Assembly (NCBI GenBank): GCA_031216915.1
Contig: CM062288.1
Location: 178,400,596-178,464,595 of the forward strand
Origin: Pictodentalium vernedei
Lineage: Eukaryota; Mollusca; Scaphopoda; Dentaliida; Dentaliidae
Length of the DNA: 64,000 bases
Reading direction: 5' to 3'
The notes beneath the pieces were generated by a model, which searched no databases, was not told the origin of the DNA, and saw only the letters and a list, made by a program, of their open reading frames with translations. The position numbers and the translations under genes were made by a program. Positions 29,772-42,481 of the stretch are shown here, in pieces; the first letter of the stretch is position 1, and the number at the start of each line of letters is the position of its first letter.

Positions 29772-30015
29772 CCCTTTACCCAACGTAACGGCCAAAACCG
29801 ACCAGCGCTATTCTAAAAAATCGCCAATTAATTTTCATTATTTTTTTCATTTTTTGTCTCAAAAACATAGGTTATGACCCCTCATTGGAACGAGCTTGTC
29901 GAGCTCGTTCCAATGAGGGGTCATAACCTATGTTTTTGAGACAAAAAATGAAAAAAATTAGTTATTCAAGAAATTTTTTTTCAAGTGTCGTCTGCTTTTC
30001 ACGTTAGGTAAAGGG
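29772..30015. mobile_element. TTAA-flanked MITE (piggyBac-like) with long central palindrome
   Basis: Ends CCCTTTACCCAACGT at 29772 and the inverse complement of CCCTTTACCTAACGT at 30015, one mismatch in 15. It is flanked by TTAA on both sides (29768-29771, 30016-30019). TTAA target sites and CCC-starting ends are typical of piggyBac elements and their MITEs. The 244-bp body cannot encode a transposase. Its centre is a 57-bp perfect inverted repeat. Confidence 0.85.
29840..29958. repeat. Perfect 57-bp inverted repeat with 5-base spacer
   Basis: Arms 29840-29896 and 29902-29958 match at every base, with spacer TGTCG. A palindrome this perfect is unusual in old non-coding DNA and implies recent origin, gene conversion between arms, or a functional hairpin. 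Confidence 0.95.
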
Positions 30016-30019
30016 TTAA

Positions 30020-30590
30020 GTTTCTGGAATTTTCCCTGGCATTCTGACCGAGTTAACATATCTGGTTATCAACCATTTTATATTGAAAATGTGTTTTTAA
30101 TTTTTAGCTGTGACAAGCAGATCAATATGTGTCAATGTTGGCTGGCCTGTGACCAACAAGTTTTGAATCTCTGATGATTTTTTAAGCTTAATAACTTTTT
30201 TTTTCCTATTTGGTGTGTAAATGTATCTTATTGATGTCTAGTACATTGTTTAATTCTGGTGTTATTCAGAGTATTTTTTCTGGGTTATATTGCCCTTTGT
30301 GAACTCAAAATATGTTTCATTTTTACTATCTGTGCAGCTTAGGTGTCAACTTGCAGTTTTTAGCTCACCAACGAAGTTGTGTGAGCTTATGTCATGACCT
30401 AAGGCGCGCCGGCATTGGCATCAACACTTGTTTTAAAGTTTGACTTTCCACCATGTTACTATGCACCTCATACTGTTTCTATGGTCTTACAGTTACCCAC
30501 AGACCCTTATCCTTACCCACAGACCCTTACCCAGTGATATTTTATCAATTTTTAGTGTTTTTGCAATGTTAGACTTTTTTGTCAGTGTGA
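30020..30590. other. Non-coding stretch with one AGCTCACC hairpin
   Basis: At 30362-30388, AGCTCACC and GTGTGAGCT flank a short spacer, followed by a stretch containing GGCGCGCCGGC. This is the head seen in other dispersed repeats of the window. No gene. Confidence 0.5.
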
Positions 30591-31429
30591 AATTTCTGAC
30601 CTGTTTTGCTATTCATGAGTGGAGGTTACCACCAGTATGCTGTGGCTTTTATATTTCATATATGTGTTAAATGCATCTGTATAAGATGACATTAATCCTT
30701 GGTCAGACATTTTTTGGAGATTTTGGACTTTTTTAATGTAATGTTAGACTTTTTTTGTCATTGTGGTCTTATTTCTGACCTGTTTTTGCAATGTTAGCCT
30801 TTTTTGTCAGTGTGGACTTCGAAAATTTCTGGCCTGTTTTGCTATACATGAGTGGAGGTTACCACCGGTATGCTGTGGCTTTTGTATTTCATATATGTGT
30901 TAAATGCATCAGTATAAGATGACATTAATCCTTGGTCAGACATTTTTTGGAGATTTTGGACTTTTTTAATGTAATGTTAGACTTTTTTTTGTCACTGTGG
31001 TCTTATTTCTGACCTGTTTTTGCAATGTTAGCCTTTTTTTGTCAGTGTGGACTTCGAAAATTTCTGGCCTGTTTTGCTATACATGAGTGGAGGTTACCAC
31101 CAGTATGCTGTGGCTTTTATATTTCATATATGTGTTAAATGCATCAGTATAAGATGACATTAATCCTTGTTCAGACATTTTTTGGAGGTTTTGGACTTTT
31201 TTAATGTAATGTTAGACTTTTTTTGTCACTGTGGTCTTATTTCTGACCTGTTTTTGCAATGTTAGCCTTTTTTGTCAGTGTGGACTTAGAAAATTTCTGG
31301 CCTGTTTTGCTATACATGAGTGGAGGTTACCACCGGTATGCTGTGGCTTTTGTATTTCATATTTGTGTTAAATGCATCAGTATAAGATGACATTAATCCT
31401 GGCCCAGACATTATTTGGAGTTATTAGAT
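30590..31429. repeat. Tandem array, unit about 233 bp (part 1)
   Basis: Units share GACATTAATCCTTGGTCAG (near 30688, 30921, 31156 and 31388; spacing 232-235), GAGTGGAGGTTACCACC and several GTTAGACTTTTTTGTCA blocks. Similarity between units is high. The array is interrupted at about 31430 by a different repeat and resumes at about 32880. Confidence 0.88.
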
Positions 31430-32760
31430 TTTTAGCTCACCAACTTCAGTTGTGTGAGCTTATGGCATGGCTCGATCGGTCGGCGTCGGCATCAGCGTAC
31501 GTGTCCAATAATGTTAAAAGCTTCTGTTTAGGTCACTTACTCGCCCTATTTCCATATCAAGGCCTTTATCATGCTGCTATATGATGATTATTATCATTCT
31601 GCCATGATTTAACCCCTCATACCCTGCATTTTAAACATTTTTAGTTGCGTTTAGTTTTTCTGTTTGGCTCAGAATTTCATGTTTAACTTAATGTTTAGGT
31701 CAGCTGCTGTGCTCCTTCTCTTCCTATGGCACTTATATTCATCATACATCTTCTTCATTATCATTCTACCATGGTGTGAGCTTATGGCATGGCTCGATCA
31801 GTCGGCGTCGCGTCAGCGTACGTGTCCAATAATGTTAAAGCTTCTGTTTAGGCCACTTACTCGCCCTATTTCCATATCATGGCCTTTATAATGCTGCTAT
31901 ATGATGATTATTATCATTCTACCATGATTTAACCCCTCATTCCCTGCATTTTAAACATTTTTCTTAACATTTTTAGTTGCGTTTAGTTTTTCTGTTTGGC
32001 TCAGAATTTCATGTTTAACCAAGTGTTTAGGTCAGCTGCTGTGCTCCTTCTCTTTCCATGGCACTTATATTCATCATACATGTTCCTCAGTATCATTGTT
32101 CCATGATTAACCCCTCATACACTGCATTTTAAACATTTTTCTTGACATTTTTAGTTGCGTTTAGTTTTCTGTTTAGCTCGGAATTTCATGTTTAACTTAG
32201 TGTTTAGGTCAGCTGCTGTGCTCCTTCTCTTCCCATGGCACTTATACTCATCATACATGTTCCTCAGTATCATTATTCCATGATTAACCCCTCATACTCT
32301 GCATTTTAAACATTTTTCTTGACATTTTTAGTTGTGTTTAGTTTTCTGTTTAGCTCAGAATTTCATGTTTAACTAAGTGTTTAGGTCAGCTGCTGTGCTC
32401 CTTCTCTTCCCATGGCACTTATATTCATCATATGTGTCCTCAGTATCATTGTTCCATGATTAACCCCTCATGCACTGCATTTTAAACATTTTTCTTGACA
32501 TTTTTAGTTGCGTTCAGTTTTCTTTTTAGCCCGGAATTTCATGTTTAACTTAGTGTTTAGGTCAGCTTCTGTGCTCCTTCTCTTCCCATGGCACTTATAT
32601 TCATCATACATGTTCCTCAGTATCATTGTTCCATGATTAACCCCTCATACTCTGCATTTTAAACATTTTTCTTGACATTTTTAGTTGTGTTTAGTTTTCT
32701 GTTTAGCTCAGAATTTCATGTTTACCTTAGTGTTTATGTCAGTTTCTGTGTTTTACTTTT
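31430..32760. repeat. Tandem array, unit about 177 bp, with a 320-bp higher-order copy
   Basis: It starts with an AGCTCACC...GTGTGAGCT hairpin (31436-31462). AACCCCTCAT recurs near 31612, 31931, 32109, 32287, 32462 and 32639. The last five are 175-178 bases apart; the first step is about 320 because it includes a second copy of the hairpin-associated CTCGATCGGTCGGCGTC segment. The array lies within the 233-bp array. Confidence 0.85.
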
Positions 32761-32879
32761 AAGAGGTTGTGTTTAGGTCAGCTTTGTCGCATGTTATGAG
32801 CCTGTTTGATACAGTTCTTGTGTTTGCCAAAGTTACTATCAAAAAGGAATGTTGGTAGCTATAGGGCATTGGCGTCCTT

Positions 32880-33335
32880 CTTGTTTAATGCAATGTTAGA
32901 CTTTTTTGTCACTGTGGTCTTAGAAAATTTCTGACCTGTTTTTGCAATGTTAGACATTTCTGTCAGTGTGGACTTTGAAAATTTCTGACCTGTTTTGCTA
33001 TACATGAGTGGAGGCTACCACCAGTATGCTGTGGCTTTTGTATTTCATATATGTGTTAAATGCATCAATATAAGATGACATTACCGGTAACCCTTGGCCG
33101 GACATTATTCAGAGTTTTGGGATTTTTCAATGCAATGTTAGACTTTTTTGTCACTGTGGTCTTAGAAAATTTCTGACCTGTTTTTGCAATGTTAGACTTT
33201 TTTGTCATTGTAGAAAATTTCTGACCTGTTTTGCTATACATGAGTGGAGGCTACCACCAGTATGCTGTGGCTTTTATATTTCATTTATGTGTTAATTACA
33301 TAAATATAAGATGACATTAACCCATGGCCAGACAT
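32880..33335. repeat. 233-bp tandem array, part 2
   Basis: Two further units of the 233-bp repeat, with a GACATTA block near 33076 and 33311. The array is cut at 33336 by DIRS-4 and resumes at 47412. Confidence 0.85.
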
Positions 33336-34149
33336 ATTTTTATACTGTATCAATGACCCAGACTTAGCTGGTGCTAACTCTAATATTCTAGGGCCAAACA
33401 CAAATTTTGCCCCCCCAATACCTCAAATTTGCATCAAAATCCAAAAATTAGATGTCCTATGTGGTCCTTCATACTTTTATCCACTCCGCATGCACAGTAG
33501 TCAAGGATGTCCGAAATTGGAGCCAAATCCTCATTTGCTTTGTTTGGCTCTACAATCAGTAACATCACACTGATATCTGTGCTTAAAATCTCATTTTAAA
33601 TGATGCCAGACACATAATCATGAGAGAAATGGTGGATCTAAGGATGAAATAAAAGGATGAGAGGAAGAAACAGTGGAAAGATGTGGGTTCAGGGCTGTAA
33701 CTTATAATTTTTATGAAAAATTATTTCATGTTCCCTAATTTCGGGGCATGGGCCGGATATTTTCATTCTTGCTATGAAATTTCCATTGTTTGTTCTGTGT
33801 TTCCTCTCGCCCTTTCCTTAATACCCCCCTTGCTATTCTCCCATGCTTTTGGCATTATTTTTTGTAATTATTTTACAATGAAATTTCTTGGGAGTTTTGG
33901 CTTGGTAACAGAATGATTATTCTGTTTTTCTCCATGGTTACGTCCTCACCCTAGGGTTGTTGGGCGTTTCAGTCATGCATCTACCATCCGATGTACTGCA
34001 GTTTCTTCTCAGGAAGCCTATGTTTTACATCGGATAGTGTTAAAATTGGTTACTGATTTCGGGCCATATTTTCAGTGCCTGGAGTCTTGTTTCCAGTTTT
34101 ATTCACTTTTGTTTACATTGACAACGGTTACTTCACACAATGATTCCTT

Positions 34150-36132
34150 GTCATCTATTTTGTTCTGCTCATAGCCAGATACATAATATTGTCCCTAAGT
34201 GTAAGTTTGTTCAAATTGTAATTCGAGGAAGTCTTCCTCTGATTCCCATGTTCAGTGTATTAATTGTAGTCAGTGTACTCGCACAAATTCTTGCTCTGTG
34301 TGTGCAAATTGGAATGACAAACGTTGGAGACGTGTGTCACGGTATATTATTAGTTATGAGAGGTCCTTGCCGGCCCTCTCACCACAGGGTCACTCTAGTT
34401 TTTCAGTCTCTTTTTCAGAGGAACAAGCACAGGGTGATGTTTCCGTGATGTCTTCACGAAGTGTGCCTCCGTCGTCGCAGATAAATGAAGAGCTAGTGGA
34501 AAAAGTGCTCAATGAAATTCAGCAAATGCCTAAGAGGTCCCACATAGGATCGACAGCATTGTCGCCCGCTAGCTCGCCCGGTGTAGCAATCATTCACGAA
34601 ATGGTTGTGAAGCCGGGTTCCTCCATTGCGGTCCAGGAAGGAAAATCGGGTGTTGCGAGCACTATAAACATGAATCGTGCACACCCGGCGACGACAGATC
34701 CGAGGATAGTACGGAGGAAGCCAATCAGTCCGGTCCTAGCTCGTCCAGGTCTGCCCGGACTGCAAGCGAGAGAGTCCCCTCTCTCTTACAACAACATCTG
34801 GAACCAGATATTGTTGTACGTAATGTTCGTCAGTTGGAGGATACGTCCACCCATCGGGACGCTCCGTGGTATAGACAGTCCGGCGCGACTAGTCTATTGG
34901 CTTCCTCGTCCTCACCGCAACTTAGCTACGTGACTTCTGATATCTAGCCTGCATCACCGACCAGGGATTCCACGTCGATCAGGTCACGCCATCCAGTAGC
35001 CAAGGACACGAGGCCTCACCAGTCGGGACGTTTGCATAAAAGAAGTATGCAGGAAGTAATGTCCCAGGAGCCACCAGCGGCTAAATCACGTAAGACCGCG
35101 GCTCCACGGGCCTCCGTGACGGACTTGCTATCACAGATAGCTCAACTCATTGCAGCATCCCAGCAGCCATCAGAAACTTTTTCGGAACAGGAAGTGTCTG
35201 AGGAAGCTGGGTCGGTTCACTTCCCTGCAGAGTCAGAAAGGGACGACTGAGAATCTCATATGGTCCAGTCGGATGGTGAAAGGGAATCAGCGGAGCTGGA
35301 ATTTTCCCTTTCTGAACAACATAAGGTGGCCGTAGATTTCATCCAGCAACACCTTTCAGATGTTGTTCCTCCGGACCAAAATGCTGCATTACCGGATAAG
35401 AGACTGATAGCGTCACTGGACACAGACTTTTTCGGCCGGATTAGGGACACTGTCCCTGAGTTTCCGACCCAGTCCAGTAATGTCACATGGACATTTGAAC
35501 TTTTGAATGACGCTATATTCAAGCTAGCCTCTAAGACTGGCAAATCCAGTTTCTTATCACCTAGCGCTATACAGCTGCCTTTCATCAATGCGAGACATAG
35601 ATTTGAAACGGCAGGACAAGGTGTGCTGAGAGTTCCTCTGCTTTTGGACGAAGACCTGGAATTGTCATTGCTGGCGTCCATGTCTATTAACTCCAGTATA
35701 CTGAAGACGACAATCTCGTCTAATAGAATTAATTTAGACGCATTATCTTACACAGATCACCTTACCAGAGCTTTATCATTACGTCTCAAAGGGAAAGAAT
35801 TCCAGGATGTTCAAACTTCCTTAAGAGTTCTTTCGAGGGCTATAGCATATTCTACGTATAACTCCGCCCTTTCAGTGGCAAATCTGGAGTTGGTCAGACG
35901 TGATGCTGCCCTGGCTGCATCCACGAGAGTGGACAGTAAGGTGAAAAACTCTCTTCGAGTTGCTCCGGTCCCCGGAGAGCTTCTCTTCGACGGAAAGCTT
36001 TCTATTATCTATTATCAGATTACTAAGAAAGCTTCGGACTCTCTGCTTTGTAAATCCGCTTCTAAAAAGACTCAGCAGAGAAGAGTAAGGCAGGCACTTC
36101 GGGGCGAATATGTCCAAGGGAAGTTCCTATAG
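34150..36132 (+). pseudogene. gag: Gag of DIRS-4, several frameshifts
   Basis: The Cys-rich region is near 34210-34320 but split between frames. Longer pieces are at 34298-34933, 35032-35250 and 35260-36132. The last (290 residues) holds the conserved C-terminal third, including SALSVANLELVRRDAALA. A stop at 35248-35250 (TGA within GACGACTGAGAATC) interrupts the acidic region; DIRS-6 has a similar TGA at about 57004. The Arg/Gly/Ser-rich tail lies in the next frame at 36110-36307. Confidence 0.82.
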
Positions 36133-36200
36133 AGGATCTAAGAAAGCCTCTATGTCTTACTCTAGAGACTGTCAGAGTAGCGACTCAGGTATGGGCCGTT

Positions 36201-37259
36201 ATGCTGGCCGAGATAACCGGGCAGATGCCCCTAGGTCGACGGGACAAGGTGCAGGTCGTGGAGGACGTGGTTTCTCCTCCCGCAGGCCTTGCAGGTCCAG
36301 GAGGTGATGGTGTAAACCTCTATTGCGTTCCAGTCGGCGGAAGGCTGTCGAGATTCTTAACCAATTGGTTGTCAATTACGGACGACCCATGGGTGCAAGG
36401 GGTGATTTCCGAAGGTCTAAAACTGTCCATCAAGGAAAAACCTCCGTTAACTCGAAGTCCACGTTGGACTCACCTTCCGTCAAATGTTCAGAAGAGAGAA
36501 TCGATTCTATCAGAAGTTCAATCTCTTCTGGACAAGAACGCTATATAGGTCGTCGTAGAAAACTAGGAATCTCCAGGTTTCTACAGTCACCTGTTTCTGG
36601 TTCCAAAACCAGACGGCTCATTTTGTCCAGTCATAGATCGAAGCTGGATAAACAAAATTTTATATGGAGACCATCCGATCGGTCAGAGCGAGCATTCGAG
36701 TGAAGGACTATGCTGCGAGCATAGATCTCAAAGATGCGTACTTTCACGTCATGGTACATCCAGCATTCAGAAAGTATCTTTGCTTTGCTGTCCTAGGAGT
36801 TGTTTATCAGTTCTGAGCGATGTGCTTCGGTCTGAATCTAGCGCCCTGGGCATTCACTTGAATAATGAACTCTGTAATGACTCATTTCCGATCTCATTCG
36901 TCTGTAGTAACGTCGGCCTACCTGGATAACATTCTTCAGAGGTATGGCAATGAGTTAACGCTTCAGAACGATGTTCAGAGTCTGCTTCAACTGCTTCGAC
37001 GTCTCGGTTTCATAGTAAACGAAAAGAAGTCGGATCTGGTAGCGTCCAAGTCATTTACCCACCTGGGAATGAGCTTCGAGATGCACAAGAATCTCGTTCG
37101 TCTGCCGTTAACTAGAGCGAAATTAGTCAGTTGTTACACTCGCTTTTGTCTTCACTCAGAAGTAGTTACAGCGAGAGAATTCATGAGACTGATAGGTTTG
37201 TGCAGAGCCGCTGCGGATCTTATTCCGATGGGGCAGCTACGCACTCGTCCACTCCAGAT
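36201..37259 (+). pseudogene. pol: Reverse transcriptase 5' half of DIRS-4
   Basis: An open piece at 36201-36548 ends at a TAG replacing part of the NAIEVV segment. The palm region continues at 36700-37259 with a TGA near 36814 and another near 36860. The catalytic motif at about 36919-36930 reads YLDN, losing the second Asp. The gene is cut by DIRS-5 at 37260 and continues at 44436. Confidence 0.85.
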
Positions 37260-38348
37260 ATTTTTATACTGTACCAATGACCGAGACTTAGCTGGCTGGT
37301 GCTAAACTCCTTAATTCAGGGCCAAACACAAATTTTGCCCCCCCCCCCCCCATCCCCATTATTTGCATCAAAAACCGAAAAATACATGTCCTATATGGTC
37401 CTCCATACATTTACTCCTCTGCGCATGCGCAGTGTCATGGAGGTCCCGAAATTGGCGCCAATTATCATTTCTTTGTTTGGCCCTCAAAACAGTTACACTT
37501 CACTGTTATTTGTGCTTCCAAATCTCAGTTTTCATGATGCCAGACACATTTTGATGAGAGAAATGGTAGAAATAAAGAGGATATATAAGGAGGAGAGGAA
37601 AAAATAGTGCAAGAAAATGTTCAGGGCTGTAACATATAATTATTTTATGAAATTATTTCTAGTTGCCTTTTTTTCAAGGCATAGCCCTGATGTTGTCATT
37701 CTTGCTATGAAGTACCATAGTTTGATCAGTGTTTCCTCTCTCCCTTCCTTATTCCCCCCAGCTATTCTCCCATGTTTTGGCTTATTTTTTGTAATGTTTA
37801 TTACTAAAAATTCTTGGGAGTTTTGGCTTCGTAACAGAATTATTTCTGTTTTTTCCCCATGTTTACGTCCTCACCCCAGGGGTGTTTAGGCTTTTTGGTC
37901 TGCATCTACCATCTGGTGTTCTACAGTTTCTTCTCTGGAAGCCTCTGTTTTGCATCAGATAGTGTTTTAATTGGTAACTGATTTCGGGCCAGGTTTGTTC
38001 AGTGCCTGGAGTCAGGTTTCCGGTTTGTTGACACTTTTGCTTAAGTTGACAACAGTGACTGCTGATAGTGATTATTTGTCTTCTGCATCTCTTATTCATA
38101 GCAAGATACATTATTATTGTCCGTAAGTGTCTCATTAATTTTTTCAAAATGAATTTAAATTTTTGTCTACACTTAGGCTTTTTTGGGATCCATTGGGCTT
38201 GGGGTTCCCTTTTGGAACTTGGGCTCTTCTGAAAAATTTTTTTTTTTTTTGAAAGAATTTTTTCTTTTCGAATCATTATTTCTTAATGAATATAATGGAT
38301 TGTTGTATTATGTATCTTTATTTTCAAGGATTAGTGTGAGTACTATGA

Positions 38349-40496
38349 TTGTTTACCTCTCACAATAAATGATTATTGTTCAAATTGTAATAGGAGGAAA
38401 TCTTCCGATGATTCTCATGATCTCTGTATTAATTGTTCTCTCTGTACTTGCACTGATCTTTGTTCTGTGCGTTTCAAATGGGATGACAAACGTTGGAAAC
38501 GTGTGGCACGGTATGCTGTTGCTGGAGAAAGGTCCATGCCAGTTCTCTCTCCGCAGAGTCACTCTAGTATTTCACACTCTTTTTCAGAGGAACAAGAACA
38601 GGGTGATATTTCCTTGATGTTGTCCAGAAGTGTGCCTCCGTTGTCACATACAAGTGAAGAGCTAGCGGCAAAAGTGCTCATGGAGATTCGTTAATTACTC
38701 GAAAGGAACCTGAAGGGGTTGAGGTCCGCTAGCTCAACCGGGGTTGCGTCCATTCACCGAATGGGGCAGCACCCGGGTTCATCCGTTGCGGTCCAGCAGA
38801 GAGAGTCGGGTGTTGCGAGCACTATAAAACATCCACGTGCACACCCAGTGACGACGGAAAGGAGGATGGATCGGAGGAAGCCTGACAGTCCGGTGTTTAG
38901 CTTGTTCAGCTCGGCATGAGCTGCAAGAGAGAGAGGTCCCTCTCTCATGCAGCAGCATCTGCAACCAGATGTTGAAGTCCGTAGCATTACGCAGTCGGAG
39001 CATACGTCTGCCGCTCAGGACGCTCCGGTATATAGGCTGTCTGGCGAGGCTACCTATAAGGCTTCCGCATCCTCACAGCAGCACTCTCGACCACACCTTG
39101 GCTACATGACCAGTGAATTACAGACAGCTTTGCCGACCAGAGATTCCACGGCGACCAGGTCACGCCATCCGGTAGCCAGGGATACGAGGCCTTCTACATC
39201 CGGACATTCGCATAAAAGATTTATGCAGGATGCAACGTCCAGGGAGCTTCCGGCGGCTAGACCCAGTAAGACTGCGGCTCCCCAGGCCTCCGTAACGGAT
39301 GTGCTATCACAGGTAGCAAAGTTAATCGCAGCATCCCAGCAACCGGCAGAGCCTCTGTCAGAACATGAAATATCAGACGATGCTGGGTCGGAAGGTTCCG
39401 CCACTGGATCGGGTGCGGACGACCGAGATTTCCATGAGGTCCGGCAGTATGGCGAAAGGGTTGCCAATGAATTAGATATTTCCCTTTCGGAACAACCTAA
39501 AATAGCCGTAGAATTCATCCGGCATTACCTTCCAGAAGTTGTTCCGCCGGACCAGAATGCTGCGCAGCTGGATAGGAGGGTGATAGCGACACTGGACACC
39601 GATTTTTTTAATCGGTTCAGGGACATTGTCCCGGAATTTCCATCACAATCCAAGAATGTCTCTTGGATTTTTGAATTATTGAATGACGCTATTGATAAAC
39701 TTGCCAACAAGACAGGCAGGTCAGCCTTCCTACCGGCATCTGCTCTACAGCTGCCGTTTGTTAACCAAAGGAACAAGTTTTATACGGCAGGTCAGGGCAT
39801 CCAGAGAGTTCCTCTGCGTTTAGACTACCAGGCTGAAGACCTTGATATATCCATGCCGTCGTCTATGTCACTTCCGTCGTCAACGATGGAAATGATGATA
39901 TCGTCTAACAGAGCTAGTTTAGATGCTCTATCCTACGCAGATCACCTTACTAGAGCATTGTCATTGCGCTGTGAAGGACCAGAATTTCAAGACGTACAAA
40001 CGTCATTAAGAGTTCTGTCCAGGGCCATAGCTTTTTCCACGTATAACTCCGCCCTTTCAGTGGCAAATCTGGAGTTAGCTAGACGTGACGCGGCCCTGGC
40101 TACTTCCACACGTGTGGACAGTAAGGTGAAAAACTCTCTTAGCGTCGCTCCGGTCTCTGGAGAGTTTCTCTTCAGTGGCAAGCTTTCTGATATATATGAT
40201 AAATTAACAAAGAAAGCTTTGGACTCTCTGCTGTTTTAAGTCTGCTTCCAAGAAATCGGAACCAGCAGACAGGAGTAGGCTAGGCACTTCCGGGACGAGT
40301 TCGTCCAGGGGAAGTTCCTATAGAGGTTCCTATGCATCCTCTAGGTCTTACTCTAGAGACTGGCAGAGTAGCGACTCGAATAGGGGCCGTTACGCTGGCC
40401 GAAATAACCGGTCAGATGCCCCTAGGCTGACGGGGCGAGGTGTGGGTCGCGGAGGACGTAGTTTCTCCTTCTGCAAGCCTTGCGGATCCAGGAGGT
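38349..40496 (+). pseudogene. gag: Gag of DIRS-5, two or three lesions
   Basis: The Cys-rich start is near 38369-38480. One piece ends at a stop (38692-38694); the main piece, 38947-40239, has 430 residues and holds the Ser/Arg-rich middle and the conserved C-terminal third. It ends in DSLLF-stop because of an apparent extra T at about 40236. Beyond this, the Arg/Gly/Ser-rich tail continues without interruption to about 40496, ending CGSRR. This copy gives the clearest evidence that the tail belongs to Gag. Confidence 0.82.
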
Positions 40497-42481
40497 GATG
40501 GTTTAGACATCTGTCACGTTCCGGTGGGTGGAAAACTGTCGAGTTTCTCAAGCAATTGGGAATCAATTACTGAGGACCCTTGGGTTCGATTGGTTATTTC
40601 GGATGGACAAAAACTGTCCTTCAAAGGCAAACCTCCATTAACTCGAAGTCCAAGATGGACTCAGCTTCCGTCAAATTGTCAGAAAAGAACGGCACTTCTA
40701 TCAGAAGTCCAGTCTCTTTTAACGAAGAACGCGATAGAGGTCGTAGAAAACCAGGAATCTCCAGGTTTCTACAGCCATCTCTTTCTGGTTCCGAAGCCAG
40801 ACGGCTCGTTCCGTGCAGTGATCGACTTAAGCTGGATAAACAAGCTGATCGTGGATCCAAAGTTTTATATGGAGACCATTCGATTGGTCAGAGCGAGCAT
40901 TCGAGTGAACGACTATGCTGCGAGCATAGACCTCAAGGATGCGTACTTTCACGTCATGGTACATCCGGCGTTCAGAAAGTATCTTCGCTTCGCTGTCCTA
41001 GGTGTTGTTTATCAGTTCCGAGCGATGTGCTTTGGTCTGAATCTAGCGCCCTGGGCTTTCACTCGAGTAATGAACTCGGTAATGACTTATTTCCGAGCTC
41101 GTCTGCGGTAACGTCGGCTTACTTGGACGATATTCTTCAGAGATACGCGAACGAGTTAATGCTTCAGAACGACATGCAGAATCTTGTTGGCTCCGACGTC
41201 TCTGTTTCATAGAAAACGAAGAGAAGTCGGATCTGGTGCCGTCCAAGTCATTTACCCACCTGGGGATGAGCTTTGAGACGCACAGCAATCTCGTTCGTCT
41301 GCTGTTAACCAGGTTAACCAGAGCGAAATTAGTCAGTTGTTACGCTCGCTATTGTCTTCACTCAAAGTTTCAGCAAGGGAATTCATGAGACTAATAGGTC
41401 TGTGCAGAGCTGCCGCGGATCTCATTCCGATGGGGCGGCTACGCACTCGTCCTCTCCAGGTCTATCTGACTCAGAATTGGAGAGTGAAGATTCATCCGCT
41501 CGAGACAGACATCCTCTTGTCAAGCCAAGTGAAACAAGAGATTCAGACTTGGGCAGACATACAGTGGTTAACTCAGGGAGTTCCACTGCAGTTGCCAGAT
41601 CCGAGTTTTACGATTATGACGGATGCCAGTCAAACAGGCTGAGCGCGACACTGAGCCCATCGGATTTGAAGTGCCAGGGTCTTTGGGATCCGCAGTTTCT
41701 AAGCAAGCACATCAACATCAAAGAGATGATGTCGATTTGGCTTGCTCTACGTCATTGGATAGATGTTATTCAGAAGGCACACGTGCAAATTATGTCCGAC
41801 AATACGACAGTTGCGTATATTCGGAACCAGGGTGGCACTCATTCCATTCCGTTGCTCAATCTAACGGAAAGAATTCTTCTGTTTGTACTAGAACATCAGA
41901 TTCTTCTCTCCGTCTGTTATATTCCGGGTCGTCTGAACGTCTTAGCAGACTCCTTTTCATGGAGGGGTCGCCTGTTGCCGTCAGAATGGATTCTCAACAA
42001 GCAAGTATTCAATCAGATTTGCTACCAATGGGAACGGCCAATGATAGATTTATTTGCGACACATCTCAACAATCAGTTGCAGACGTATGTGTCACCTTGC
42101 CCAGAGCCTCGAGCGTTTGCAGTAGACGCTCTCTCGATCTCTTGGGACGGAATGATAGGATATGCATATCCTCCAACGCCGTTGATTCAGCAGATATTGC
42201 TCAAGATAAAACAATCGCAATGCAAGATTCTGTTGGTAGCATCTCTGTCTCCACAGAGACTGTGGATAAATCTACTCAGGTGTCTGTTGTGGGACATGCC
42301 GAGGAAGCTTCCTCAACGGGAAGATCTTCTTTCGCAAGGGAAATCGTGCATCTTCCATCACAATCCGCAAGGTCTAAACCTTCACGTATTTCCGTTGTGC
42401 GGTCCTTCTTGCACGGAAAACATTTTACAGGACGAGCAGTGGACGCGATTTCTAACTGTAGGAGGACCTCCTCTTCGCTAA
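40440..42481 (+). pseudogene. pol: RT - RNase H - methyltransferase of DIRS-5, frameshifted
   Basis: The RT frame is open at 40440-41111, with PKPDGSFRAVIDLSWINKLI. A deletion of four bases near 41098 shifts it just before the YLDD motif (41120-41131). The RNase H and methyltransferase continue in a frame open to 42481, after a one-base change near 41641. NIKEMMS (the presumed catalytic Glu) is intact, as are LSDNTT-like (MSDNTTVAYIRNQGG) and the YAYPP motif. A one-codon loss is seen in TVVAY. Confidence 0.87.
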
